Shown: positions 37,301-45,733 of the stretch, in pieces
Numbering within the stretch: the stretch's first letter is position 1
How the letters are laid out: every line of letters starts with the position of its first letter
From: Aerococcus mictus
Lineage (GTDB): Bacteria; Bacillota; Bacilli; Lactobacillales; Aerococcaceae
NCBI RefSeq assembly: GCF_003286595.3
Contig: NZ_CP132985.1
Location: 744,001-808,000 of the forward strand
Direction of reading: 5' to 3'
DNA: 64,000 nucleotides
Position numbers and translations under genes: made by a program
Notes under the pieces: generated by a model
Seen by the model: only the letters and a program-made list of their open reading frames with translations
What the model was told of the DNA's origin: nothing
Database searches by the model: none

Positions 37301-38278
37301 AGCCAACCAGAAAAAGCCACTCAACAAGTGATCCGTCAGGTTCAAAATGGCGAGCTATCTCAAATAGGGGATGCACGCCAAAATGTTGTACAAGAGTTAC
37401 AAAAAGCTAGTCAGATGTATCCCAAACAAGCCCAAAGTTATACTCAAGACGTCTTAACAAGAGCTAGTCAAGGAAACATGACTCAACAAGCGATGAAACA
37501 ATCACTTGGACAAATTAAATCAGACGTGGCTCCTTTAAGAAGTGTCGATTCTTCCATTGGTCAATCGGTTAGCCAAGCCTCTAGACAGCTTTATCGTGTT
37601 CAAGGGGATACTATGGCTGATAAGACATCTTCCTTGGCTCAAGGCGTTTACCGCTCAGCAAGTTCACCAGATATGGTGGCCAAGAATACGGGTAAAATCT
37701 TATCGCAATCAGGTACTAACTTATCAGGTGATTTACAACAAGAAATTACTCAGAAAGTTAGAACGATACGAGAAGAAGCTACTGCAAATAACACTTCAGA
37801 TGCAGTCGTCAAACAACGAGTACAGCAAGAAGTTAACCCCATGTTATCTTCAGGCGGTTTGTCTAATAGCCAAGTACAGAACCTGTCACAACATGTGGCC
37901 AATGCTTCTGTTGGACATACTAAAGGTACTGAACATTTTGCAGATTCAGTTCATCGTTCATCCATTGCAAACCCTGGTCAATTTAGACGAAATGCGGTTA
38001 AAAACGCAGGTGGCAAGGTCTCTGAAGTGGTTCAAAAAGATATTGAGAACTTCGCTAAACAAGCGCATTCTCAAAACCTAAGTCAAACTGAAACACAAAA
38101 ATATATTAGAAATAAAATTCAACAAAAAGATTATGGTGCAAATAGTGCAGCTGTTGAATCTCAACAACGTATCTTGAATGTGGTTGATGAAAGCTTACAA
38201 GCCACTAAACCACAAGTTCAAGCCAACCTAAGAAAATTAGGGAAGCTTGAAGAACAATTCTATAATGAAGACGAATAA
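34304..38278 (+). CDS. Giant VirB6-like mating-channel protein with repetitive tail
   Basis: The 1324-residue protein has an N-terminal hydrophobic segment, a cluster of six or more membrane helices (about 75-480), then a very long hydrophilic tail rich in Gln, Asn, Arg and Ser. Within the tail three tandem units of about 70-75 residues occur (about 695-910) with the shared string QRIRQEVD...PEDLRQRINQI. The membrane part matches TrbL/VirB6-type channel components. The tail is alpha-helical by pattern and could act as an internal scaffold. It overlaps the coupling protein stop by one base and ends at a terminator. Confidence 0.75.
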   Translation: MKEKTIGFKDRWLQRLKNPYIIMLIIVAIIAIVSLTSATVFAEEGGLGTALQDLAEQGADADQGAVNSTPLVQNAELFQLRTIIQDALRSTLWWIIEMAYWMSNALEGLLKQMQTFFGFVEYVAQSNIYTQLISGVSVALLVATLSYIGIKNVLGVEIKYDSVVKNMVIVVVLIVGMPSLMAWMNEGAGYIWDAMMQGEDQKVESLSTSVIQENTYDLYIPLSGKMSFDSLQHADPPSGLNSKEAINLVNINEYYGVEEGDIPEAFTDSESDNWEVLQYSIVNEPVEDGGGFGNKPVIQKIEKSGNWFTNFFIGDTLQTGYYRYSFNSIYIIATLLGLIIGFFTCLLTLARTYLEMGMQLIAGVPLMATDLETGQKVKHMMQTIINGFLTIAFTSLSFQLFNLSMVWMSENLENPMIKLIGLVAAVMLLAQGSKTILSWYGVDLGMQEGFSMSKLLGLKMASSAGRALFSRNSDKNNEFDSESASENNKDSESLTESNNEEAKEDYREDLGDYLNSASRNFGYMKNRGLSGMVSDGMNFVTQGGKDFIDDVGEQLQGKVSDVKEKASDISQGVKDNYTDGKTTAEQNRESMDNQRREKASQDIRSMGDHLAERSTDDNLRNIQDGLNKYQGRPLTQSQMDSLMQDLQPARQMPKQEADDHIRQTLNKASDDIMKPTDIDQYGQQELNQIMSNLNDTPANTTQELRQNLDRALENSNLSDDKIQRIRQEVDKADINNPEDLRQRINQILGGENPERQELNQLLSTMQTSQRPNADEFRQSLNHALDQSNMSNDTVQRIRQEVDRANITDPEDLRQRINQILSADNPDRQAINQMLSTMDTNQQSAGEFRQNLDRALEQSNLSNDTVQRIRQEVDRSQISNPEDLRQRINQIANESANITKEDREAIERVRQQFEHADLGQMSDINQNIRQRLVNEGVSPHGVQMIDQRLNRMNQSDLQRQRQEVEQVLRQNLSQSQPQQSIRTNAQGQAEIRQVLKQADFSQPEKATQQVIRQVQNGELSQIGDARQNVVQELQKASQMYPKQAQSYTQDVLTRASQGNMTQQAMKQSLGQIKSDVAPLRSVDSSIGQSVSQASRQLYRVQGDTMADKTSSLAQGVYRSASSPDMVAKNTGKILSQSGTNLSGDLQQEITQKVRTIREEATANNTSDAVVKQRVQQEVNPMLSSGGLSNSQVQNLSQHVANASVGHTKGTEHFADSVHRSSIANPGQFRRNAVKNAGGKVSEVVQKDIENFAKQAHSQNLSQTETQKYIRNKIQQKDYGANSAAVESQQRILNVVDESLQATKPQVQANLRKLGKLEEQFYNEDE

Positions 38279-38281
38279 CAG

Positions 38282-38308
38282 AAAAGCGATCCTAGCGGTC
38301 GCTTTTTT
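38282..38308 (+). terminator. Intra-operon terminator after the VirB6-like gene
   Basis: AAAAGCGATC (38282-38291) pairs with GGTCGCTTTT (38297-38306), followed by more T. Confidence 0.75.
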
Positions 38309-38333
38309 GTTTTATTGAAAGGAAGAAGAGTCA

Positions 38334-38663
38334 ATGTATAGGAACCCAAAAGAAATTAAAACAGAAGTCAAAATGTTCTTTTTCTATGTCATGGATGGTG
38401 TCATTTTCTTCGTTACTTTAGCTTTGGGAGTTGCTCTTTTAAATCGTTTTAATGTGAACTCAGTATTGAGTATTATCGGATATATTTTCTTTGGCATTCT
38501 TGGTATCTTCCTAGCTTTAAGGACACCAAGACACCCTGTAGAAAGAAATCTTAGTCTGATTATACATATGTTTAAAAGGGATAACAATCAATATTATGAT
38601 TTTCAATTGGATTATTCCCCAAGTATCACAGCAACTCAATTAAAGGAGGAAAATGATGGCTAA
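38334..38663 (+). CDS. PrgI/TcpE-like small membrane protein
   Basis: The 109-residue protein has two adjacent hydrophobic segments (about 16-37 and 44-62) and a conserved-looking tail (PRHPVERNLSLIIHMFKRDNN). This is the layout of PrgI-family proteins that sit just before VirB4 in Gram-positive conjugation operons. It would be an inner-channel partner of VirB4. It overlaps the next gene by 11 bp. Confidence 0.7.
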   Translation: MYRNPKEIKTEVKMFFFYVMDGVIFFVTLALGVALLNRFNVNSVLSIIGYIFFGILGIFLALRTPRHPVERNLSLIIHMFKRDNNQYYDFQLDYSPSITATQLKEENDG

Positions 38664-39264
38664 TCGAGCAGTAGAACGGTTAAAAAGTCTATTCGATAAA
38701 GATTCCTTATCGATAATCGATAAAATCTGGTATAAGCGCATTACGCCTGAAGGCTATATTGTCGATAAGAATGATCGTTATCAAGCCTATTTTAAGGTGC
38801 GAACAGCTGATCTCTATTCAATGGATGATAACGATTTAGAAAGATACATCTTACAATTCACCAATTTACTACGAATTTACACGGAACCATTAAAAATCTA
38901 TTCCATGACTTACCCAACAGAAACGAAAAAACAACAAAACTATTATGCAAAGCTCATCAAGCGGTATACACGAGAAATGGAATATTACAAGGAAACGAAG
39001 CCTAATCAAAGGCGATATGAGGAAATTGCTAACAAGCGTGATCGAGCCTTGGAGCAATTTAGAACGCAATCGTGGGTTGAAGACAACTTAAAAGATCTGA
39101 TTTTCTTTATTGCGATTTATGGAGAATCTAAAGAAGCTTTAGAAGAAAACCTAAGATCAATGAAACGGTTGAATTCTACGACTTTTAATATTGAACATAT
39201 TAGTGATCAAACAACTTTGATTAATTTAATGAAAAAGATGCATAACATGACGAATGAATTATAA
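38653..39264 (+). CDS. VirB4 N-terminal domain as a separate protein
   Basis: The 203-residue protein (IWYKRITPEGYIVDKNDRYQ, then RYILQFTNLLRIYTEPLKIY) looks like the N-terminal domain of VirB4/TraE ATPases rather than a full enzyme. The rest of VirB4 starts 14 bp downstream with its own AAAGGGGG site and TTG. The VirB4 chain is therefore made as two polypeptides here. The total of about 844 residues is a normal VirB4 length. Either ATG, at 38653 or 38656, could be used. Confidence 0.65.
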   Translation: MMANRAVERLKSLFDKDSLSIIDKIWYKRITPEGYIVDKNDRYQAYFKVRTADLYSMDDNDLERYILQFTNLLRIYTEPLKIYSMTYPTETKKQQNYYAKLIKRYTREMEYYKETKPNQRRYEEIANKRDRALEQFRTQSWVEDNLKDLIFFIAIYGESKEALEENLRSMKRLNSTTFNIEHISDQTTLINLMKKMHNMTNEL

Positions 39265-39956
39265 AGGGGGTTATCTTTTTGAAGCTATCAAAAAAAGAAA
39301 TAAAAAAATATGAGGATGCAGGCTATGACCTTAGAATGATCGAACAAATTCAACCAGAAGGTGGAATTTCTTTTAAAGATCGTTTGATTGAATCGGGAAA
39401 TGGTTTTGTTGGATGTCTTCATCTCTATGCTTTAGCTGATAAAGTCAATCAATTGTGGTTGGCAGGGATTATGAGTATTGAACGGACCATTGCTACCATT
39501 GACGTGGCCACAGCTGATAAATATGAAGTGATTGATCGAATTAACAAAACTAGTAAAGAATTGAGAATGCGTGGAAACGAAGAAAAGCATGAAACTGCTG
39601 TTTCTGATGCCGCTTCAAATTACATTCAATTGCAGCAATTTGCTCAGTCTTTAAGTCAACAAGGAGAAATTGCTAAATTAGTTCATGTACGAATTTATTT
39701 CTATGATCATTCTCAAGAGGAACTAGAAAAGCGGATGGGGGATGCTAAGAAAGATTTAACCAATAGGGGGCATAAATTTACAGTCTTTGAATTTAGAAGC
39801 TCTCAAGAGTGGGATTCCCTCTTTCAAAACTATGACCAACAAATGGAATGGTCGAGTTTCCGTTCTGGAGAAGTCTCACCCTCTGTTACTTTAGGGGCAG
39901 GATTACCATTTCACCACCAAAGCCTAAAAGACCCTAGAGGGATTTACTTAGGGGTC

Positions 39957-39981
39957 TATGGTGACCCCAATAAGTTGGACT
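39957..39981. repeat. Left terminal inverted repeat of the IS
   Basis: It begins TATGGTGACCCC and ends AAGTTGGACT, mirrored by the right end. Confidence 0.85.
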
Positions 39982-39992
39982 TTATATATAGT

Positions 39993-40019
39993 GAGTTGGC
40001 CTTTGGCCAGCTCTTTTTT
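39993..40019 (+). terminator. Strong rightward terminator inside the IS left end
   Basis: GAGTTGGCC (39993-40001) and GGCCAGCTC (40005-40013) with a TTT loop are followed by six T. It would stop transcription entering from the upstream virB4 fragment. Confidence 0.75.
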
Positions 40020-40070
40020 GTTGCTTACAGTTCTTGCTTATTTCTTGCCGACACATTTACTCAGAAATTT

Positions 40071-40112
40071 AAACTTGTCAAGAGGAAGAGCGTAGCGGCT
40101 CTTGATAAGTTT
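40071..40112. repeat. Imperfect inverted repeat in the IS left end
   Basis: AAACTTGTCAAGAG (40071-40084) and CTCTTGATAAGTTT (40099-40112) pair at 13 of 14 positions. It lies between the orfB stop and the left inverted repeat. Confidence 0.65.
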
Positions 40113-40130
40113 AAAGTTTATGTGTAATCA

Positions 40131-41021
40131 TTAAGCGGCGAAAGAAGCGTGATGAAGACGAAATTCTATAGGACTCCTAAAATCTAATTTTTCTTTGATT
40201 CTTTCACCATTGTAATAGATTATAAAATCTTCAATCGCTTGTGCTAATTCTTCAAAGGAATGATAAGTCCGACCATAGTAGACTTCTTGTTTTAGTAGAC
40301 TAAAGAAATTCTCCATTGGCGAATTATCTAAGCAATTTCCTTTACGAGACATACTTTGAAAAATTCGGTGATCCTTCAAGAGCCGGGTGTAACTTTTCAT
40401 TTGATAGGCCCAGCCCTGATCAGAATGAAAGGTTCTTCTGTATGGACATAATTTACTTGCTTCAATGGCAGCTTGTAGCCCCTCCAACATGCTTTGTCCA
40501 TTAGGCTGATGTGTTATCTTAAAAGAAATAATTTCTCGATTAAATAGATCCATGTAAGGATCTAAATAGAGTTTTCCAGTTTGATAATTCCCAGAATCAT
40601 CGGCATAGTAGTATTTAAATTCTGTTGTGTCTGTTGTTATTTTTTGATAAGGAATGGTCGAATCAAACCGCCGGTTGATACGATTTGGCGCTATCTCTCC
40701 AATCGTTCCTTTGTAGGAATTATATTTTCTTGTCTTTCTAGTATAGCTAGTGACCTGTATCCCCATAATTTTCATTAGGCGTTGAACTTTGTTTTTACTG
40801 ACCTTATAACCACGGGAAAGCAGTTCAGCTCGCATTCTTCGATAACCATAATCCTTATGGGTTTCTCTGATGTCTTTCATTTCCTCTTTTAAATCGGCAT
40901 CCTTATCAATTTCCTCATCTTTATTTTTCCAATAAAAGTAGGTCGATTTAGGAAACTTTAAAACGCTAAGAATATCTTTTAAAGCATATTTTTCATCATG
41001 GAGACGTGTGATTTCGGTCAC
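40131..41021 (-). CDS. IS3-family transposase OrfB (DDE integrase domain)
   Basis: The 296-residue protein has an N-terminal HTH_21-like region (YGYRRMRAELLSRGYKVSKNKVQRLM) and an rve catalytic core. The DDE residues are seen in TTDTTEF, HSDQGW and MENFFS, and IIYYNGERIKEKLDF lies near the end. It catalyses strand transfer of the IS. Its GTG start overlaps the orfA stop by one base, as in IS3 elements where a programmed -1 frameshift makes an OrfAB fusion. The exact slippery site in the A-rich end of orfA was not identified. All catalytic residues are intact. Confidence 0.93.
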   Translation of the reverse strand: MTEITRLHDEKYALKDILSVLKFPKSTYFYWKNKDEEIDKDADLKEEMKDIRETHKDYGYRRMRAELLSRGYKVSKNKVQRLMKIMGIQVTSYTRKTRKYNSYKGTIGEIAPNRINRRFDSTIPYQKITTDTTEFKYYYADDSGNYQTGKLYLDPYMDLFNREIISFKITHQPNGQSMLEGLQAAIEASKLCPYRRTFHSDQGWAYQMKSYTRLLKDHRIFQSMSRKGNCLDNSPMENFFSLLKQEVYYGRTYHSFEELAQAIEDFIIYYNGERIKEKLDFRSPIEFRLHHASFAA

Positions 41022-41557
41022 TATTTCTTCTTTTCTCGCTTGACTCTTTGAGCCACACGTCTCCTCAATCCTTTTAAAAATTTGTTCTCAATTTCTAAAT
41101 CCGTAATCCGTTGTTCAAGTTCCTTTATTTTTGCTTCACTTAACTGATTGGTTTCGCTGCTATCCTTTATTTGATTGATTTGTGATTTCTTTTTAGACAC
41201 TTTAGGTGGCCTTCCTTTCCTCGCGGAAAGGCCATCAAGTCCTCTTTCATGATAAGCTCTTCGCCAATTAGCGATTAGACTTGGATTATTCATGTTTAAT
41301 GAATTGGCCAATTCGCGATAACTCATTTCCGTACTTTCATACAATTCTATCGCATTTAATTTGAATTCAACAGTATAAACCTGTTGAGTCCGCCTTTTCT
41401 TTAAACCATCTACACCAAATTCATAATAGTTATTAACCCACCTTCGTAAAATAGAAGGATCTATTCCTGCTTTATTAGCTAAGGTTCGATAACTTCCTTT
41501 TTTCGCAATATAGTCTCCTACTAAATTCAGTTTAAATTCTAATGAATATTTAGACAT
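41021..41557 (-). CDS. IS3-family transposase OrfA
   Basis: The 178-residue protein has two helix-turn-helix modules (YSLEFKLNLVGDYIAKKGSY and YTVEFKLNAIELYESTEMSY) and a C-terminal leucine-zipper-like helix (IKELEQRITDLEIENKFLKG) ending KREKKK. It recognises the IS ends and regulates transposition. The ATG at 41557 is preceded by GGGGGTTA and is chosen over a start 15 bp upstream. Confidence 0.9.
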   Translation of the reverse strand: MSKYSLEFKLNLVGDYIAKKGSYRTLANKAGIDPSILRRWVNNYYEFGVDGLKKRRTQQVYTVEFKLNAIELYESTEMSYRELANSLNMNNPSLIANWRRAYHERGLDGLSARKGRPPKVSKKKSQINQIKDSSETNQLSEAKIKELEQRITDLEIENKFLKGLRRRVAQRVKREKKK

Positions 41558-41585
41558 AAAAATAACCCCCAAAAGTTGAATTCTT

Positions 41586-41610
41586 AGTCCAACTTTTGGG
41601 GGTCACTACA
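41586..41610. repeat. Right terminal inverted repeat of the IS
   Basis: It reads outward as TGTAGTGACCCC to AAGTTGGACT, matching the left end at 21 of 25 positions. Confidence 0.85.
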
Positions 41611-42876
41611 GTCACCTCGACTAATGGGGCCTTTATTTTTGACCCATTCCTATCAACCGCCACACGTAAATCATTCAATGGCTTTGTCTTAGGAAAGATG
41701 GGTTATGGTAAATCAACCGTTTTAAAGATGATCGAAGAAGGACTTGTTGCTAAAAACTGCTTTATTCGTGGTTTTGATAAAGCACGTGACTTTCATAAGC
41801 TCATAAAGTCTCAAAAAGGGATGATTATTGACTTAGCAGGAGATAATGGTGAAATTATTAATCCTTTAGAGATCTTTGCGACGGCTACTGATTTAACTGG
41901 TCAAAAAGTCAATGAATTCGGGTCGTTTATGCACCATATCGCTAAAGTAACTAACATTATGCGGTTTATGTATCCATCTTTAACTGATATGCAAATTACT
42001 GAATTCCGTACTTATTTAAGAGAATTTTATATTCAATGGGGATTATTAAGACCTGACTATAACTCAAACCAATCACAAGTTAAGGTGACAGGATTAGATC
42101 CAAAAGCCTATCCGATCTTCTCTGATTTCTTAGCCTTTCTAAACAGCTATTCCTTATCAGGTAATGTGACTAGTGGAAAAAGAGCAACGCTCGAAACATT
42201 AAAGACCTATGTTCAAGAAATCGTATCGCAATATGGCCCACTATTTAATGGGCATACTACGATTTCTGACTTAGCGCAAGAAAGTGTCTTGTTCTTTGAT
42301 ATTGACAACTTGTCTAACTTGGATAGAGAAGTTTTCCAAGCACAACTTTTCCAGGCCTTAACGATTATCTGGTCTCACGGTTTGATTAATGGACGTAAGA
42401 TGAAGGCGAAGCTCGAGTCCAAACAGATTACTCTCGATGAATACCGTAATTTTATGGTGTTTATTGATGAAGCCCATAATGTCATTAATGCGCAAAACTT
42501 AGGCGCTGTACAATACGTGACTAACTTCATGCGTGAAATGCGTAAATTTGGTGCAGGGGTAATTTTTGCTACCCAAACACCAGCCGAAGTGTTACCAGAA
42601 TCATCATCTAACGAAGCTATTGACGAAGTGAAGAAAGTTTTCGAGCTTTGTCAGTATAAAATTCTATTGAATCTCGATAACAGTATGGTAAGTCGGATGA
42701 AATCCGTTTTAGGAGATACGATAACAGAAACAGACTTTGCAAAATTACCTCGATTAAAACAAGGAGAAGCCGTGGTTCAGCTCTCCTCAACAGAAAATTA
42801 TAATGTGTCCTTTATTCCTACTGCTGATCAATTGGATCGCTTTGCAGGAGGGCAATAATCTAATAGGAGTGATTTC

Positions 42877-44121
42877 ATGGAAAATACATCGTCACAAAAA
42901 ATCACAAGAACCAGAAGGTTTATACAGGTTATTAAGAATAGAGTCAAACGTCAGGCTGGCTTATTTGCTATAATCGCTGCTTCTATAATTGTAGTGGGCG
43001 TTTTTTCAGTTAGTGTCGTTTCTACCATTGCAGACTCAATCGCTCAATCTCAGCGAAGAGAAATTTCCTTGTGGGATTTAAGCGGATCTAACCTAACTCC
43101 TCAAGTTTTAAAATGGCAAGATGCCATGTCAAAGGAAATGTCCAAACAAGGAATTGATCAAAAATGGTTATTTGTTCTGTTAGGAATTATGCAAGTTGAA
43201 AGTGGTGGCCATTCTGATAGGGTTCCAGATATTATGCAAGCTAGTGAAAGTTTAGGCCTTGCCCCTAACTCAATCTCTGATCCATACAAGAGTATTGAAG
43301 TAGGCGTCAAGGCTTTTAAAAATTCTTTGGAATATGCTGAGCGCTATGGGATTACTGATCCTAAAGCAATTATCTTTTCCTATAACACAGGCGCTGGTTT
43401 TATCAGTTACCTAAGTGGTATTGGAGAAAGCAAATGGACAATTGAGATCGCAGAACGCTATTCAAGAGATAAAGTATTTCCAGCAGTCACAGGTTTATCG
43501 CCCTCACAAGCGGTGAAATCGCCTTATAACACGCCTTACTCTCAGGCAGTAGGAAAGCCCTACTACTACCGAAACGGCGGTAATTTCCACTATGCAAACG
43601 CTGTATTTTATGCAATTGGGGGCGAACAAGCAATCTATCAGAGCAGTATTCCTACTTTCTTATCAGGGAATCCTGATGCTTTACCAGGAGCAGTTGGAAA
43701 CTCAGGAGGTATGATGTCGCCACCTGCTGGTGTTAAATTAGCTTACGGTCCCGCAAGGACACCGGGGCCTAATCCATATCCTTATGGGCAATGTACTTGG
43801 TATGCCTATGGACGAATGCATCAAATCGGTAAACCGATTGCATGGTTTCCAGGGAATGCAGGAAACGGTGGTCAGTGGATGTATACTGCCTTACAATATG
43901 GCTATCGTGTTGAAAAAGGTCGTCCGGCTGCTGGCACAGCAGTCAGTTTTCCACCGGGTCTATCTGGTGCTGGTTCTGTTGGCCACGTAGCCTTTGTTGA
44001 AGCTACATTTAGTGACGGATCAATATTAATTTCAGAAAGTAATATGGTTGGTGCAGGGATTGTTAACTATCGAACGATTGGTGCGGCAGAAGCAAGCCAA
44101 GCTTCCTATATTTATATGTAA
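42877..44121 (+). CDS. Bifunctional wall hydrolase: lysozyme-like plus CHAP
   Basis: The 414-residue protein has a transmembrane anchor (about 25-50), a lysozyme-like domain (about 80-205, with the glutamate in IMQVESGGHS and FSYNTGAGFISYL) and a C-terminal CHAP amidase/peptidase (about 300-414). The CHAP has Cys in YGQCTWYAYG and His in GHVAFVE. This is the CwlT/VirB1-like enzyme of Gram-positive ICEs, which cuts peptidoglycan so that the mating channel can pass. It follows virB4 by 18 bp. Confidence 0.9.
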   Translation: MENTSSQKITRTRRFIQVIKNRVKRQAGLFAIIAASIIVVGVFSVSVVSTIADSIAQSQRREISLWDLSGSNLTPQVLKWQDAMSKEMSKQGIDQKWLFVLLGIMQVESGGHSDRVPDIMQASESLGLAPNSISDPYKSIEVGVKAFKNSLEYAERYGITDPKAIIFSYNTGAGFISYLSGIGESKWTIEIAERYSRDKVFPAVTGLSPSQAVKSPYNTPYSQAVGKPYYYRNGGNFHYANAVFYAIGGEQAIYQSSIPTFLSGNPDALPGAVGNSGGMMSPPAGVKLAYGPARTPGPNPYPYGQCTWYAYGRMHQIGKPIAWFPGNAGNGGQWMYTALQYGYRVEKGRPAAGTAVSFPPGLSGAGSVGHVAFVEATFSDGSILISESNMVGAGIVNYRTIGAAEASQASYIYM

Positions 44122-44136
44122 AGATGGAGGGAAAGT

Positions 44137-44823
44137 ATGAAAAATTTAATAAAAAAGCCAAGTTTTATTGCAGGGGTCATTGCTTTGTTAGTGGCCTCTG
44201 TATGTTTTAATGGTGTCCTTGCTTATATTAATAACAATCTAACCAATGAGTTAGAAAAAACACGCCAAGCAGTATCTATTAATAGAAATAATGGAGATGA
44301 ATCTTCTGATAAGGATAAATTGATAAAATCATTAGAAGAAGAAAACGCAAAATTAAAAAATGATAAAAATAGTCAACAGAACCGGAATCCAGATGATAAA
44401 AATAAAGCCACCTCAAACGTTACCTCGACAAAAACTTTAGTGGAGGACTTTATTAAAAACTATGAGGAATTATCTACTCAACGTCCTGACTATGATAATC
44501 AAATTCCAAAATTCAAGCCATTGGTTACCGATAATCTTTTAAAACAACTCTTCCCTGAAGTTCCTCAAGATCAAATGGCAAAGACCGAGGATGAAATAAA
44601 TGATCATAATATCTATAATCGAACAGTCGACAATATTTCAGTCTTTCTAAATGAAGAAGAATTAGAAAAGGAAGAGCCAGTAGCTATGGCTAAAGTAACA
44701 ATAACTACACATATCGAGAATGCTGAAGACCGAAATAATACCTCGAGTAAAATAATGGAAATTCATTTAAAGAAAGTTGACGGCCAATTAAAAGTCGATT
44801 CTTTTGCAACCAATTTCCTTTAG
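44137..44823 (+). CDS. VirB8-like channel protein (tentative)
   Basis: The 228-residue protein has one N-terminal transmembrane helix (about 9-29), a coiled-coil and Asn/Lys-rich linker (about 35-95) and a C-terminal domain (about 100-228) with alpha+beta character that could be an NTF2-like VirB8 fold. Membrane topology, size and position after the wall hydrolase fit a VirB8 equivalent, but no sequence motif proves it. Confidence 0.55.
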   Translation: MKNLIKKPSFIAGVIALLVASVCFNGVLAYINNNLTNELEKTRQAVSINRNNGDESSDKDKLIKSLEEENAKLKNDKNSQQNRNPDDKNKATSNVTSTKTLVEDFIKNYEELSTQRPDYDNQIPKFKPLVTDNLLKQLFPEVPQDQMAKTEDEINDHNIYNRTVDNISVFLNEEELEKEEPVAMAKVTITTHIENAEDRNNTSSKIMEIHLKKVDGQLKVDSFATNFL

Positions 44824-44838
44824 AAAGGAGAATAAATA

Positions 44839-45726
44839 ATGGCTAGTCTTTTTAAGAAAAAGAATAAAAGAAATGAACCAGTCAAAAAGAAAACCAAAGA
44901 AAACACTATGAGTAAGTTTTATAAAAAAGCTTTTATCTTTTTTGGTTTAGGAAGTGCGCTTTTATTTCTAAGTCCTATTGTTACTGGAACGGAGTATAAA
45001 ATTGAAAGTACTCCAGTTGGGGAACTAAGTCCAATTACTGATAAAATACAAATTAAAATGGTTAAAGCAGCCTATAATCCTCGAGCAGAATTATTCCGTG
45101 TTGATTTTGAAATTCAAACAGATGCAAGTAACCCAGCATTAGTGAACTTAGAATATTATGCTTTCGCAAAAATTTTGAAAGATACAGATGAAGAAATACC
45201 AGGCGAAATCGTACAAGTTAACCCAAAATATTTAGTTGCTTTCTTTAAAAAAGTTCCTGATAACTATAAAGCGATAGGAGTTACTTTAAAGCCATCTTAT
45301 ATTGAAGAGGCAATAACAAATGACCCTAATATGGAAAAACGTAAGGTGTTTGTTAACTTCCTGCAAGAAGATGTACCAGAAGATACAAACATTTCCATAA
45401 CAACTGCAAATCAATACGAAGCTGATTGGATTCGTGCGAAGGTGGATGAAGTTCAACAAGAAATTGAAGAACACCAAGAAGATATTCGATTATCAAGAAT
45501 TAAGATTGAGAATAATAAGAAGACCATGGAAGAAAATAAAGCAGATACTAGCTTAATGACTAAAGAAGAAGTTGAAGAATACGAACGTGGTCGCCGAACG
45601 CTTGAAACAAATATTCTTCAGGAAGAAGGTCTCATTGAAAAGAAAGAAGAAGCTATTAAGAAATTAGAAGAAAGAAAAGAGAATTACAATAAACAAATTC
45701 AAGAATTAGAAAATAAGATGAGGTGA
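44839..45726 (+). CDS. Membrane-anchored extracellular protein with coiled-coil tail
   Basis: The 295-residue protein has a lysine-rich cytoplasmic start (FKKKNKRNEPVKKKTK), one transmembrane helix (about 29-46), an extracellular beta-rich domain (about 50-180) and a long charged coiled coil (about 195-295). It lies in the transfer operon directly after the VirB8-like gene with a GAAAGGAG site. It is probably a mating-channel or surface-contact component. Family unknown. Confidence 0.6.
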   Translation: MASLFKKKNKRNEPVKKKTKENTMSKFYKKAFIFFGLGSALLFLSPIVTGTEYKIESTPVGELSPITDKIQIKMVKAAYNPRAELFRVDFEIQTDASNPALVNLEYYAFAKILKDTDEEIPGEIVQVNPKYLVAFFKKVPDNYKAIGVTLKPSYIEEAITNDPNMEKRKVFVNFLQEDVPEDTNISITTANQYEADWIRAKVDEVQQEIEEHQEDIRLSRIKIENNKKTMEENKADTSLMTKEEVEEYERGRRTLETNILQEEGLIEKKEEAIKKLEERKENYNKQIQELENKMR

Positions 45727-45733
45727 TTTTATT

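Larger units (their letters stand above)
39957..41610 (-). mobile_element. IS3-family insertion sequence (two-ORF type), 1654 bp
   Basis: Terminal inverted repeats (39957-39981 and 41586-41610) agree at 21 of 25 positions. The element is flanked by the direct repeat GTC (39954-39956 and 41611-41613), a 3-bp target duplication typical of the IS3 family. It encodes orfA and orfB on the minus strand. About 170 bp beyond orfB carry two hairpins, one a strong rightward terminator. Confidence 0.93.
39279..42858 (+). pseudogene. VirB4 conjugation ATPase, interrupted by an IS3-family element
   Basis: The 5' part (39279-39956) ends in DPRGIYLGV and the 3' part (41611-42858) resumes TSTNGAFIFDPFLSTATR. 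Removing the insertion and one GTC duplicate restores a continuous frame of about 640 codons. The Walker A motif GKMGYGKST and Walker B MVFIDEAH are in the 3' part. VirB4 powers channel assembly and DNA transfer. The 5' fragment runs on into the IS and stops at 40127. A chance ATG at 41596 in the IS end could allow translation of the ATPase half without its N-terminal part. Confidence 0.9.

Noticed and set aside
37542..38081. Long frame of 179 codons inside the VirB6-like gene
   Set aside because: It is a shifted frame of the Gln-rich tail region. The VirB6-like frame is far longer and continuous.
38384..38587. Minus-strand frame opposite the PrgI-like gene
   Set aside because: It is antisense to a gene fitting the operon context and lacks a ribosome-binding site.
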